Assembly: GCF_007655135.1 (NCBI RefSeq)
Contig: NW_022204038.1
Span: 1 to 64,000 of the forward strand
From: Punica granatum
Taxonomy: Eukaryota; Streptophyta; Magnoliopsida; Myrtales; Lythraceae
Direction of reading: 5' to 3'
DNA length: 64,000 bases
A program made the translations under genes and the position numbers. The notes beneath the pieces are model-generated. The model did not search any database and was not told where the DNA came from. It worked only from the letters and a program-made list of their open reading frames with translations. Shown in pieces: positions 49,135 to 62,037 of this stretch; within the stretch, counting starts at the first letter, position 1, and every line of letters begins with the position of its first letter.

Positions 49135-50269
49135 TTACATAATGCATGCCATTGTGTTTCCGTCCAAAATTAACAATTTCACTGATGTGGTATGCCTATT
49201 TGCGAAAAAAAATTAAAATAAAATAAAATTAGAGAAAAATCCAAAAAATAATAAAAATTCAGAAAAAGTAAAAAAAAATTCAGAAAGTTTTTTTAATGAA
49301 AATAAATTCTTAAAATTATCATTTCAAAATTAAAAGGAAAGCTCAGAAAATTTTGGAACAGTAGAATTTTAGTTCAATGCATGAGCGAATTACCACAAAG
49401 GTGATTTTTCTCAGTTGAGGTTCTTGAATAACCTTATCTGTTTGTAACTTTTCATGAATGGTTTTAGTTTTTGGATGATTGCATTAACCTTTTATCAATT
49501 CACAAAATTGGATGAATTTTCTACTTAGTTTTTTTCCTAGTCCTCTAGTAATTTTAGTTATTTTAAATTTATTTTTGAATTTTATTTAATTGTTTTGATC
49601 TTTTTATTTCAGAACTTAATTTTTCTATTTGTTCCCAAATCTTTTTGATTTGTTTCTTTAGTACTTTAGTGGTTCCTATTCATGTCTTGTTCCTTGGATT
49701 ATTCACGAGTGGTATTCAAGCTCTTACTTTTGCAACCTTAGTTGCGACTTTTATAGGCGAATCCATGGAGGGCCATCATTGACAAGCTTTCTTTTATTTT
49801 TATTTATTTTTATTTTTCTGAATTTTTTAAAATTTCTTTGAATATTTCTTTGTTTTATTTTATTTTTTAATTCTTAATTTTTTTTATTTTGTTTCAAAAT
49901 TTTTGAAAATTTTCCTTAAGTTTGAAATCTTTTCAGAATTTTCAAAATTTTCTATATTTCAAATATAATTCTGAATTTTCTATAAATTTTTTTGTTTTTT
50001 TAAATTTTTTTAAAATTTTATTTATCTTATTTATAATTTTTTAAAGGTTTTTTATGTGGTGGAAAGCAAGGAATGGTTTTCCCATGTGCAAAAGTGGTTC
50101 TTTTTTAACATGTTCGATATGACCACGCCAACAAATGGATGGAAAACGGTAAATAAATTGGACGGCATATGTCATTTTTTAGATAAAACGAAAGCTCGTG
50201 GTTGTCTTCTTGCGATGCTCTTGAATCTTGCTTGTGATCAGAAAATATGGTTCACATCTTGATTGAATT

Positions 50270-50640
50270 TTACTTGGAATTTACATATGTCGGCCAACTT
50301 CATACGATCTTGCTTTTTGAAGGAGGAGATTTATTGAAATTAACAGATCTAAGGTTCATATAGAGTTGAGCTTAGTGCTGTCGGCATCGAATTGACGAGA
50401 AAATAGGCAAAAGATTCTTCGTGAACGAGAATCTAATTAACGCAGGAGGAAAGTGACGAGAAAATAGGCAATCTTATCTCAATCATTTAGGAGCGTAGGC
50501 CCCGATGATGTAATGAGGTCTGGTTTCCAATGTCCCCAACCCAAAACCCGCGTGATGTCCGTACATAGAATACGACGCGGCTTATTTGTGGTCCATACGG
50601 ATGACGTCAGCTTGCTTCGTGGACCCGCCTGATTCTCCAT
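50270..50640 (-). pseudogene. Second unidentified gene relic (copy 2)
   Basis: Counterpart of 19930-20300. An added stop after the MDHK-equivalent of MDDKY breaks the frame that is open in copy 1. Confidence 0.35.
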
Positions 50641-50683
50641 AAGATTTAGAACATGTGTTTTTATAAGTTTCTCATACCAAATG

Positions 50684-52576
50684 TGTCAGTGATATGCCAT
50701 AGAATCTGATTTATGTATTTGAATAATTTCTTTTATGGCAATAAAGTTTATTCTATTATTCGTATATTATCTATGTTTATTAGAATAAAGTCCCTAAAAT
50801 ATTTTGAATGCTTCATTCTTAAGAGTGAAAAATATGAGCGACGAAGTAATTTGGTAAGAATATTTTTAAACTGTTCACTATCGTAAGAGACTTAAATTGA
50901 CATTATTTCTCCAGATAGATCGTCACTTCTATCTATTTCCATGATTAGTATACAGATACTAATGAAGATGGAATAGTGAGTCTCATGCTATCTAATAACT
51001 GTTATCATGATAGATATGTGGATACTTAAATGATAAGTAGTCAAACGTGACGTGCAGATAATATTCATACGGTAATTTTACTAATGTCAATGAATGTTAT
51101 CTGGGTCGTATTAGTGCATATAGTCTTTAGACCTGATATGGAACGCTATCTCAAGTATGGGTGATTAGGATTTGCTACAACTAATATATTTGTGCTTAGC
51201 ATGAGTATTCGGTAGATAGTGGTCATAGTTAGTTATACTTGGAGTTAGGTGTCCAATCAAGATGAGATTCGCTAACTTGAGTAAACAGGGAAAATGTCCT
51301 ATGGATATGATTTTTGTTATGGATCGATAAATCCTCGGCCGGGGTAGATAGACTCGAACAGAAAAGAGTTTCTGTTCAAGTACTACAGATTTAAGAATGA
51401 AATTAGAGAGTCCATATAATCGGCTATAAAGTTTGGCAATTACCGTAGTTCTGGCTAGATCGGAATCTTGTAGTGAAGGGATTCAATGCATGGCATATAT
51501 GATCAGAGGTTCATTAGAATGTTTTAATTATACATTCATCATCATTTGAATAGTCACGATATGCTGCTAGGTGTCACTCGTGAACTTTGGGAACCAAGGG
51601 CATTTTGGGAATTATGCTTTTGGTTACATAAAGAGTTTCCGATGTGTCAAATTAGTTGATACTATAATCCCATTGCCATTTGATGATGAACCTAGTTAGT
51701 CACACACATTGAGCGTATTTAAATCGAGAAAAAAATTAATTATAATTAAGGAAGTTAATTAGGAATTAATTATCGAACGAGACTTGCAATGTGGTTGCAA
51801 GGATGCTAGCACATCCCGAAGCCGAGTTCAATATCTATGATAAATTTAATTAAGGAAATACGATAGTTTCCTTATTTGAAGAGTTTCTATAAATAGATTG
51901 TCTATTGATTGAAACTCGTGTCAAGGACTTGTTTGATCTTTCTTTCTTACAACAATGGCAAGTCATTGGATGACTTAAGTGTGAGGACTCATTTGTGATT
52001 TATTAATTAACGTGGATTAATTAATAATTACATTTTAGTCCCTAGGGTAAAGATATATATAGATATGTTCTTACAAATAACCATATAATGCAATCGATCA
52101 TCAACCGATATTAGAGAGAAAGAGAGAAGGTTTCGACTGAGGCAATCAATAAGCAACTCCGCCGCACAAATCCCAAGGTTGATCGGAGTTCTTTTCGGTT
52201 CCGGTTCTGCGCTTCGGTATTGTCTTTGATGTCCTTGAAGAGATCCCTTCATTCTGTGACGATTCCGTTCGAGATCGGTGACCTAGATCGAAGTGTATGG
52301 GTCGAGAGGAGTCTAATCTCCGTGGAGACGTGCTCATGTGGACGAACTAGAGACCGGACACTTGGGTGGTTAGTTTGATCGACTCAAATCAACAAGGTTA
52401 GTATAAAAGTCTAAACTTTTCTTGTAGATTCGATATGTGATGTTGTCTATTCGTTTAGAAGGCAATTCTTATGTCAATATAAGATCTTGAAGTTTTCGAT
52501 TAAAAGAGCACGAGATAAAAATTTGATTTTTATCGTAATTAACTTTTTCGCTGCGCACGTGCTCGGTTTTCTAACA
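50684..52576 (+). mobile_element. Solo LTR (copy 2 of 20351-22189)
   Basis: Starts TGTCAG (one change from TGTTAG), ends CTAACA, flanked by AAATG on both sides. It holds about 50 bases near 51030-51100 that copy 1 lacks, indicating a deletion in copy 1. Confidence 0.85.
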
Positions 52577-53485
52577 AAATGGTCCCATAAGTTTGAGATA
52601 TCAAACTGGACAATTATCAAAAAACCGGTTTGTTGGGGGGGGGGGATATCTAATTGGGCCAATCATGGTGACCGAGACCTCTTGTTCTTAGGTGGAAGAC
52701 AATGTGACTTAAATTATTTTTAATTTTAATAACTAGAAAAAGAAATCTGGTACTTGAACACACAAGTGGCTATGGAGATATATATATATATATATATGGT
52801 ACGACATATACGTGTTGTGTCAGTGATATAGTAAGAGCTCAATTCACATGTTGGAAGTGTGTACTATAAACAAGCAATGAGTCCACATTAATTTAAAGGA
52901 TAAAAAGGTAATTATGACAAGCTTATAGATTACTTTGTTAAAATTTGTATTTTTATAATGAGTAGATTTCCCCTAGGTATAAATATAAATTCCATTATAT
53001 AATGATGATATGTCTGAAATAATCTGAAAGTTTCCGGCCAAAAAAATAAGGACCATAACGGGACCGAACAACTTTCTACCTGCTTTTCCAAATTATCTTG
53101 TCTCTCTAAGTTGTACAATGACAACCTTTTATTATTTATGTAAGTAGAGATGAATTTACTGGTGAATAAAAATATAACAAAATTTAGAAAAATTATTATT
53201 ATAAGTACTTTATTATATATATCTATATAGATATAGTAAAGATGATTTGCAAGAGCAATAAATGTACTTTAATTAATACAATCTCTCTCTATATATATAT
53301 AAAGTTGTATCCCCTACGATAGAGGTATAACTGTAAATATTTGTACAATTAACTCATTATATCTATCTATATCTATACGTATAGTAAAATATGACTCGCA
53401 AGAGCAATAAATGTGCTTTAATTATCTATATACATATAGTAAAAGATGACTTGCAAGAGCAACAAATGTGCTTTAATTAATACCA

Positions 53486-55829
53486 TCTATATATATATAT
53501 ATATAAAGTGGCATCCCTACAATAAATAGGGATATAACCGTAAATATTTATATAATTAACTCATTATATAATTTGAAAAATGAGCAAACAATATAAAAAA
53601 ATGTAAATAAGTATATCGATATATTTATAAACAACAGAAATTATGATTTAATTTTCGATTCACATGGACAAATAATACGAGCACGGATTCATATGGACAA
53701 ATAATATGACAAAAATATATCAATAATATATATATATATCTCATATATGATCTATCTATATATATATATATATATATATATGATCAGATTAATAATTAGC
53801 AAAATGCCTTCCATGCTAACCAATTTGCATTATTAAAATGAAAGAAGATTAATAAAGTAATTTCCACATTTGTTTTCATGCAGTTAATTTCATGGTCATT
53901 AGTCATAAAAATTAAGAGCCAAAATTAGTACCTTCTATATATATATATATATATATATAATAAATAAAGTTACATCCCCTGTAATAATATTTGTACAATT
54001 AACTCATTATATAATTTGAAAAATAAACAAATAATATGAACAAATATAAATAAGTATGATGATTTAATTTCCAGTTCACGTAGATAAATAATACGAACAA
54101 GGATTTATATGGTGAAATAATATGACAAAAATATATCAATAATATATATAGATCTCATATATGATCTATCTATATATCTATATATATATATATATAAATA
54201 AATATGGTCAGATTAATAATTAGCAAAATGCCTTCCAGCCAATTTGCAAAATTAAAATGACAGAAGACTAACAAATGAATTTCCATATTTGTTTTCATGC
54301 ATTTAATTTCATAGTCATTAGTCATAAAAATTAAGAGCCGAAATTAGAACCTAAAAGTTAACTTCCATATTTATTTTTCATGCATTTTATTTCATAGTCA
54401 GTTATAGAAATTAAAAGCTAAAATTAGTACTGAAATCATTACTATTTGTAACTGCTCAATAAAGAATAGCATACAATAATAAATTAAATAACAATGAATC
54501 AATGTATTGAAATGTCCCTATATATGGAGGTGAGCACCGTGTAATTTCATGCCTCAAGAATAGTACGATGGTCCACCTTTTGGAGTTCTCCCCATGTTTG
54601 TGATGATAGTCTACTTTTTCACATGAGATAGAGATTCCGTAATGAGATTCTCGCCAAATACAAAAGTGCTCTTACTGTCTACTTTTTCTCATCAAGCGTA
54701 AGTATAACTCTTTTTTTTTCTTTTTTGGGGTTTGAATATAACTTGAGATGGTCCTCTGCGAAGGTATAAAAGTACACATTGTTCTTTAATGTTGATTTCT
54801 TATTCTCTAGGTTTAAGTTCTATATATTGGATTATGGAGAGTTGAAGTGCCTTGAAAGTACAATATCAAATTTAGTGTTTGTCTTAGAGGAGCAATAGTG
54901 TAAGTAAATCTCTTCTAAAGTCCTTTTTTGCCTTTTCTGCCAGTATCTCTTCAAAGTTTTTTCTTCTCTTTTTTACAATATATATATACTTTCAAACAGA
55001 GTGTTAGAATATATGACAAATAAATAATAAATGTTGTTAAATTTTATAATTTTTTTCTAGAATTGTTTAAGCAGAAAATAAGATAAATATTTTATCTACA
55101 ATATATATATATATATATATATATGTAAATTCATATTTATTTGTGTTTAGATAAAGCTCGCCAAAGAAATAATTAGAATCGAATTAGTACATATGTAAGA
55201 AACGGGTGATCATACTATACAAATATTAAACAATTTAAAAGAAGAATCTCTGTGAAGGTAGAAGTTGAGAATTATTCATGCATAGCATAAATATTTTAAG
55301 TATGCAGGCAAAAAGATAATGAAGAAAGAATATAATTAATTTAACAGCTAATCCTTTTATTTTACTATTTTCTGGTGAATTTTATTTTACTACTTTTAGA
55401 TGTTCTGCTCTTTATATTTTGTACGAGGCATCCGAGTAAAAGATATGGAGGATTATATCAACATTTGGGTAAAAGTAAATATTATTACTGGTAAAAAGTT
55501 ATAAGTAATTAATAAATTGATCTTATACCACTTTTATGCATGCTTCTGGGCATGTAATAATTAATCAAAGACTATTTTATGTAATATATATATATATATG
55601 ACATCAAAAAATAATTCTAATATATGTTTTTCCGACAGGGATTATTGATTCAAAATTAGTATAGTCCTTTTTTAGAATAATTATAAGTTTTCTTTAAATA
55701 ATTGTCTTCTCTTATAAATTAATTTTGTTTTATAAGATAAATACACATTTATATTATTACGACAATAAACTATCTTGATTTATAGCTATCTATACCAGAT
55801 TTCCTTTTATAATTTGTAGTACGTGTGTG
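53486..55829 (+). mobile_element. Helitron-like element truncated at the duplication edge
   Basis: Counterpart of 23073-25381: 5' TCTATATATA after an A, second 5'-type start near 53936, and an extra 5'-type start upstream near 53283 (TCTCTATATATA then AAAGTTGTATCCCC). The hairpin and CTAG end are missing because homology stops at 55829. Confidence 0.55.
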
Positions 55830-55904
55830 ATGTGGAATGAACGCTCGTGGATCGTGTTGATGAATGAGATATTTTTTTAAAACTCGTTTTATAAAATTTC
55901 CAGT

Positions 55905-56600
55905 TTGTCTCAGTTCAATCCTTGCAACTTTTTTTTACTTTTTCGAATCAGTCTAAACTTTCAAATCCGTTTCAAATAGGTCCTGGGCCATTTTCGACAT
56001 TTTCTGTGCAATCCTTTACTTTCCAGGCGATCCAAACCATAACCGGTAACTTTTTAAGTTGTTTCAGTTTGGTCCCTACGATATTTTTTATTTTACAGAT
56101 CAGTCCCTGAACTTCCAGATGCGTTTCAAACAAGTCCAGGACCATTTTTAGCATTTTTCCGAACAGTCTCTGAATTTTCCAGAATTTTTAATCATTCCAG
56201 GGAACTTTTCAATTTGTTTCAGTTTAGTCCCTGTGACATTTTCCATTTTTTCAGATCAGTCCCGAACTTTAAAATTCGTTTCAATCGAGTCCTAGGCCAT
56301 TTTTGACACTCTCAGATCAGCCACAGAATTTTCAGGTCATTCAAATCAGTCCAGGAAACTTTTCAATCTGTCTCAGTTTAGTCCCTGGGACATGTCCCAC
56401 TTTTTTAGATCAGTCCCAAACTTTAAAATATGTTTCAATCAGGTCCCAGACCCTTTTTAGTTCCTGTTCAGCCACATAATTTTTCAGACTTTCCAAATTA
56501 GTCCATGGAACTTTTAAAGCTGTCTCAAACCAGCCCCCGGGATTTTTAGCCGAATTTTCAAATCAGTCCCTATTCTTTCAAATTATTTTTAATTCGATCC
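55905..56600 (+). repeat. Tandem array of a 154-bp unit, about 4.5 copies
   Basis: The anchor TGTCTCAGTTTAGTCCCTG-like phrase starts near 55907, 56061, 56216, 56370 and 56522, spacings of 152-155 bases. Each unit also holds CAGATCAGTCCC, GTTTCAATCAGGTCC and CAGGGAACTTTTCAA-like phrases. Units are diverged from one another. Begins about 75 bases right of the duplication edge. Confidence 0.85.
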
Positions 56601-56779
56601 TTGAGCAATTTATGAGATGTGCGTTATGGCCGCGGTGATATATGATCGTATGCGACCGTATTTTATGTTTAGTTTTGATCGGACGATAAATCGTAGGTTA
56701 AATGCATTAGATTTAAATAAATCACTTTTTAAATCTCTAATTTCTAAGGCAAATGATACATCAAAATGGTTTAAGACTT

Positions 56780-57000
56780 GTTTGGTTTGTAAATGTGATT
56801 TTAAAATCACAACTTTAACCTAATTCTACCCACAACAAAACAAAATAACTTATACAAAGTCAAAGAGTGGGCCCAATTTATACTACTCTTTTTCAACAAC
56901 AAAACAAAATAACTCATACAAAGTCAAAGGGTGGACCCCATTTATACTATTCTTTTTCAAAATCAAAATCTAATTTTAAAATCCTACTTTGAAACCAAAC
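56780..57000. mobile_element. MITE with GTTTGGTTT ends
   Basis: Left GTTTGGTTTGTAAATG pairs with right TTTGAAACCAAAC. The interior repeats a roughly 64-base block twice (ACAACAAAACAAAATAACT, GTCAAAG, TTTATACTA). Resembles 9607-9884 and 11113-11294 at its ends only. Confidence 0.55.
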
Positions 57001-58715
57001 GCTGCATTAATTAATCACTTGGATTTAAAACCGACGAATTAATTTATTTGTGATCATTTTGCCCATATTCGTGTGCTTGGGATGTTTGAATGTGTCTTTA
57101 ATTAAAACCTTACATGAATCGGTTTAGTCACGTAAAGTTGATTAAAAATTGGATTTAACCCCAAGACGGTCGGAAATTAGAGTTTATCGGGCGGTCAATT
57201 AATGGCTATTCCGACGGCTCGAGATCCGTAGACTAAAGCATTCGGCAAATTTCTAATTAACCTAAAATTCCATATTCGGGATAATATGAACGTTAAATTT
57301 GGCTAAATTAAATTACTTGACTCCTTTAAATGAATTGCACGAACTGATTAATAATTTGTAATCGCGTCGACAGTTCAAGAATTATTAGCCATGCCTTTTT
57401 AAAATTCACAATTTCAAAAGTACCGAGATACGTGCCACGTAATCTTGATTTTCCATGCACACACATATTTTCCGGTTCAAGGGCATGATTATCGGTTCTT
57501 GTCCTACCGTCACCCAAGTGTGGGTTTGGGCGCTTAGGGAATTGGATTAGAGGCACGAGCGAGGACGGCCCGTGAAAGGTTGTCCGGTCCCACATGGGTC
57601 ATGTGCAGAGATCTTGGCATCCACGTGGTATTTCGTGCTCCCATTTCCCTAGGTTTGTGCTTAGAATTGGTCAAAATACGAGAAAACAGATTAATCACAA
57701 ACTCGGCTTAATTAAACACGGGCAAATAGTCGAGCAAAGGGTTAGGTTTTGGGTTTCAGGCAAATACACTCTTGTCATAATCTGTAAAAGCCATATTGTC
57801 ATGATACAGAACAATTTAAAAATAACCCATGCATTTAAGAATCGATTATAGACTTTGTGTCTGTCGTGTCCACAAAATAACTCCGAATGCTACACGTCCT
57901 CTCTATCACCCCGTTTGTTTGTTTTAGGGTAGAATTTACATGCTAATATACCTCGGTTAATAATCGGTTAATTCACGTAAATTCGGCAATAACAGAACCA
58001 CATTGTTTGTTTATTTGTGCTTAATTGTTACATTCTTACACTTGTTTGTTATGCGGATCGAGCCCGATCCTTAGGATACGATTTATACGGGTCCAACGCC
58101 CTTAATCGTCGACCGTAGGATCCAATGCCCCCATACACTGAGTGTGCATCTTAATTTAATTTTTAGTCTTTTCCAAACCACACGGTGAGCACGAGTGGAA
58201 TAACAACCGAATGCGAATCGATCGGGATTCAGTCGTTGTAATTTGTATTTTTATTTGAGAGAACAATGTAAGGGTTTATGTTGTACATTTATTCATGTAA
58301 GAATCCCGATCGGAGAGTGGACGGTTTGAGTGCTTTTTCGAATTTATGGTGTCAAAACGGAAGAGTCGAGTGCAACCCTAAATCATGCGATAAATAAATA
58401 AAAATGGTAAGCCTAGCAAGTTCGAGTACCGAAAGGGCGTGTAGGATATAGGCCTACACGTAATAGAACCCCCAAGCTCGAAATTTTCAGTTTCGTATAG
58501 ACCATTGCCTTAGCATACTAGGTGTATCTCATACCCCTAGACCCGGGCAACTCACCGGCTTTCGACCTTCGGGTCGTAAACAAGTAGTAGCTACTCATTC
58601 TCACGTGCGTCCGTCGCGCGTCCCCGAGAAGGTGGACACTCCCAAGCCGCGCTGCATAGACGCGCGCATGCGTGCTCCAATGAGATTAAAATTCGGGTGC
58701 GCACATTTCATATAA
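57001..58715. other. Gene-free stretch, LTR-like composition
   Basis: More GC than the surroundings, no long open frame. Phrases such as TAGACCCGGGCAACTCACCGG, GTAGTAGCTACTC and a GTGTAGG...CCTACAC inverted pair near 58439-58462 recall Gypsy-type LTR sequence (impression only). It may form one unit with the 154-bp array to its left. No target duplication or second LTR was found. Confidence 0.35.
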
Positions 58716-60390
58716 TCTATATATATATATATATATATATCCTTAAATATACTAAAACTCTTGTTTCATTTCTCCCCTTCCATTATCACGCCACCTGTCC
58801 GTTTATCCCATTTTTCCATTTAACCATCAACTTCTTTTAATTTCAATTTTCCATTAAATTCTTAAAATTTTCATTTATATCCTTCTTGAATCATATGCCT
58901 TACAATATTCTCTTTCAATATAATGAAAGCCGGTACTTGGAACTAGAGGTGATTGGTTCCGGGTACCCTGTATTTTTCATAATACCCCGGACCCTACCTT
59001 GTAAGGGACAAGTTCCAAGATTTTGGAACCGGACCCTACCCTGTTGAATCATGGAACCGGAACCTACTCGGAACCTGTATTATACCACAGGTTCCGAGTA
59101 CCATGTTGGAACCTGTAAATTTTTTCCTCTCGCTAAATAAAATCGAAAATATCACATACATAATCAGTAATCATGCCAAATAGATTATCAACAAAATTTA
59201 GATTAATCCACAACAATGAAATAATAATATGTCTCATCAATCCATCGACAAAATTGAACATTCATAATACGATTTTACACAACAAAGTGCCTATGTTCTG
59301 ATTCATTAGAGGAGATAGTAACTTTACTCTTTCCTCTTTTTTTTTTTAATAAATACCCGATTCCGGGTACCCTGTAGATAGGAACCGGAACCGGAATCGA
59401 TTTTCATAGGTTCCTAATTTTAATACCCGGAACCTATCCTATTTTCAATACGAGCTACCCAGACCCTACCCATTAGGGTAGGTTTCAACAGGTTCCGGGT
59501 ATACCCGGTACCCGTGCACACCCCTACTTGGAACTCCAATGACGCCATGCATTCTGCCATCGAATTTATGTTTTATAACCTAAAATACTTACGTGTTTTA
59601 ATTTTCCATACGAAATTAAAGTTGAGTGAAAAAAAGAGAAAACTTGTTATGCCACAGAAATTTGTAATGGAATTTGTACAAGAAATATTTCTTCTGAATA
59701 TCAATAAAGATAGGAACTTAAATCCATGTCTACCTTCATCTTTAATCTTTTACTTTGGATAAATTGGCCGGCATTTTTTGTACGATTTTATTTGAAAGTC
59801 AATCGAAGTGATAAAATACAAGATATCTCTATCTACATATATTATTCTTTTTAATTATTTTTTCTTTTTAAGATTCTCGTTCTATCCTGAGAGTTCTATT
59901 GGTTGGTTTTCTTTTCAGGTCACAATTTGTATGCTATTCAATTTTATCTTAATGGAGCAGTTATGAATATAAATATGCAGAATTTAGTTGTCGCAAGAAT
60001 TTCTTGACTTTTAAATTCTAAATAACCAAAATATCTTTTGTTAGAATATTTAGATACATCAAATTTAATACCGATATTTACTTTAAAATGTCTTATATAT
60101 CAAATTATCACTTAATCATACATCACATTATAATTGGTCCTTTTATCTCATTTATATTATTGTTTCGATTTATTTTATCATTTACATTAATAACTTTTGA
60201 AATATAGTACGATTGTATTGCAAGCAGGCCTAGTGTGATTAATTATATAATGCCTTAAACAATTACATTTAAGTTTTTGATATTGCAATTTAGTTTTCAT
60301 TTACTACACAATAACTAGAATAAAAAACTAATTATATTTAGAAAAGTTATTTTTTTCCTCTCTCCTAGCGAAGCACGAGTATTGCCCTAG
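58716..60390 (+). mobile_element. Helitron-like element hosting a hAT insertion
   Basis: Starts TCTATATATA after an A (58715) and ends ATTGCCCTAG before T (60390/60391), with a weak stem around GCGAAGCACG upstream. Interior AT-rich, non-coding; the frame at 59514-59762 has no domain. Without the nested hAT element (58944-59526) it is about 1.1 kb. Confidence 0.5.
58944..59526. mobile_element. hAT-like family member 3, target duplication CTTGGAAC
   Basis: Begins TAGAGGTGATTGGTTCCGG, ends TGCACACCCCTA, flanked exactly by CTTGGAAC (58936-58943 and 59527-59534). 583 bases: an internally deleted form keeping both subterminal zones (ACCCGGAACC and GGAACCGGAACC motifs) and the internal ATAATCAGTAATCA that served as LTR target in member 2. 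Confidence 0.9.
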
Positions 60391-61734
60391 TCTATATCTA
60401 TATTACGAAAGAAAATATAGAAAGATGGAGTTACATTCCCTTTTCAATTTTCTCCTTAAAAAATATAACTATATTAATTAACATTCACCAAATTATGGAA
60501 AAGTTGAGAGCAAATCATTAATTTCGACTGTCTTTTACCCGATATGGTCATGTGTGCAACGGCGCTATCACGTAAGATTATGCCATAAGACACGTAAGAA
60601 ATATTATTTTTGATAATAATGAATTATTTTTGTCAACAATAGATTTTTTCTATTTTTATTTACATATTTAAAACTAAAATGACAAACCCTTATTGGCTCG
60701 TGGCATTGTCACATGGTACCGCCGTTCCATACAAGACTTTTTCCTTTCACCCACCTCACACTTCCTATTCTTAGGGATGACATTGAGGAGCTTTTGGGAC
60801 TGTTATATCCATCATATATCCATACCTGTTAAGAAAAACCAATCCTAAACCTTTCCAAAACCCGTTAATATTTTCAAGGAAACTTCTTAAACCCTTCACA
60901 CCAATTTAACGGAACCCCACTATGAACTCAATTTTCGCTCGTTAATAAGTTTGCAAGAAAAGTTTGGACAAACTTATCATAACATCTAATTTATTTAAAA
61001 TGGTCTGATACAACAAAAAGTATTCAAATAGTAAATATAAATTCCAGATAAATAATTGTAAGAAAGAAAATAAATCACAATGCTTATAAGTTCATAACAT
61101 GTTCGGGAAAAGCAAACCACAATACTTATAAGTTTATAATATGTTCAAAAATAATAAATCACAGCACTTCCAAGTCCATAATGCTTAACAAGTATTACAA
61201 ATGCTAGAAATTATAATCACTGAAAGGTAATTTAGCAAATTTGCAATTAATGGGTTTGTGATAGGTTTAGGATAAAATCCTAAACCCTTCCCAAACCCTA
61301 CAAGGTTTGACCTCAAATTCCTAATCTCTTCGCATGACCCAACATGTAAAACTTGTTAATCACCTATAAGGGTTTGGGACAGATAAAATACCCGTTTACA
61401 TGAACCCGCCATCCTATCTCTCCTCTCCTCCCACAGTTCATTCTTCGTTTTCTCTCTCATCTCACTATCTCTTTTTCTTCAATTAATTTCATTTATTTAA
61501 TTATTACAAATAATTCGCACATTTAAAATTTCTAAAAGATAATCATAATTCCTTTAAATATTTTTAAAGGACACAAAAACAGATGGTAAGCCGGGGTAGC
61601 ACGGACATACGTCTAATATATTTACTAGAGAAGACCTCAGGTTGGAACATTCACTTTCCAAAATTACCCATGATAAATAAAATTGTGAAATAAGAGCCAC
61701 CATATGAAAGAATTAATTAGTAAATTTAGGTCAC
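60391..61734. other. Gene-free AT-rich stretch
   Basis: Starts with TCTATATCTATATTACGAAAG, which resembles another Helitron 5' end directly abutting the previous 3' end; a weak possible partner end (CCGCGCATAACATGGG) lies near 62307. A short repeat around ACAATACTTATAAGTT occurs three times at 61070-61170. No gene seen. Confidence 0.4.
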
Positions 61735-62037
61735 GTTTGATAAATTAAATGCTTAAAAATTAAGCACTTAATTAGTTAAGGAAAGAAACATATAGGAATA
61801 ATAGATGAATGACTAAGGATGAGAAAATTTTTGTGAGAGATATAGAGCACTAATAAGTGAAGAATGACTTATTTCATTAAGTCAAAATTTTCTACTTATT
61901 TCATCAAGTGTTTTTTTGCTTAATGAAAGTAGTTTAGATCTTTATCTCTTATCTTTTCCTCTTTCTTACATTCATTTTCTCTTATAACTAACTTATAACT
62001 AACTTTTAAATACTTATTTAATTAAGTTGAAACAAAC
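61735..62037. mobile_element. MITE with GTTTGATAA ends
   Basis: Left GTTTGATAAATTAAATGCTT pairs with right TTAATTAAGTTGAAACAAAC; TCAC flanks both sides (61731-61734 and 62038-62041). 303 bases, non-coding. The superfamily is not clear because the flanking repeat is only 4 bases. Confidence 0.5.

Larger units (their letters stand above)
33784..55829 (+). repeat. Copy 2 of the large direct segmental duplication
   Basis: Matches 931-25381 in the same orientation and order. Left edge at CAATTGAGTTCAACC, right edge after GTAGTACGTGTG. Differences: the counterpart of 2345-5553 is missing at 35204; the counterpart of 8658-9329 is missing at 38074; a hAT element with nested LTR is added at 38295-40881; several indels of 50-600 bases occur between 41.5 and 43 kb. 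Shared older insertions (hAT 44734-45416, solo LTR 50684-52576) have the same flanks as in copy 1. Confidence 0.9.

Noticed and set aside
55905..56600. CRISPR-like array
   Set aside because: The 154-bp units are diverged throughout with no short identical repeat and unique spacer pattern, and the DNA is plant nuclear.
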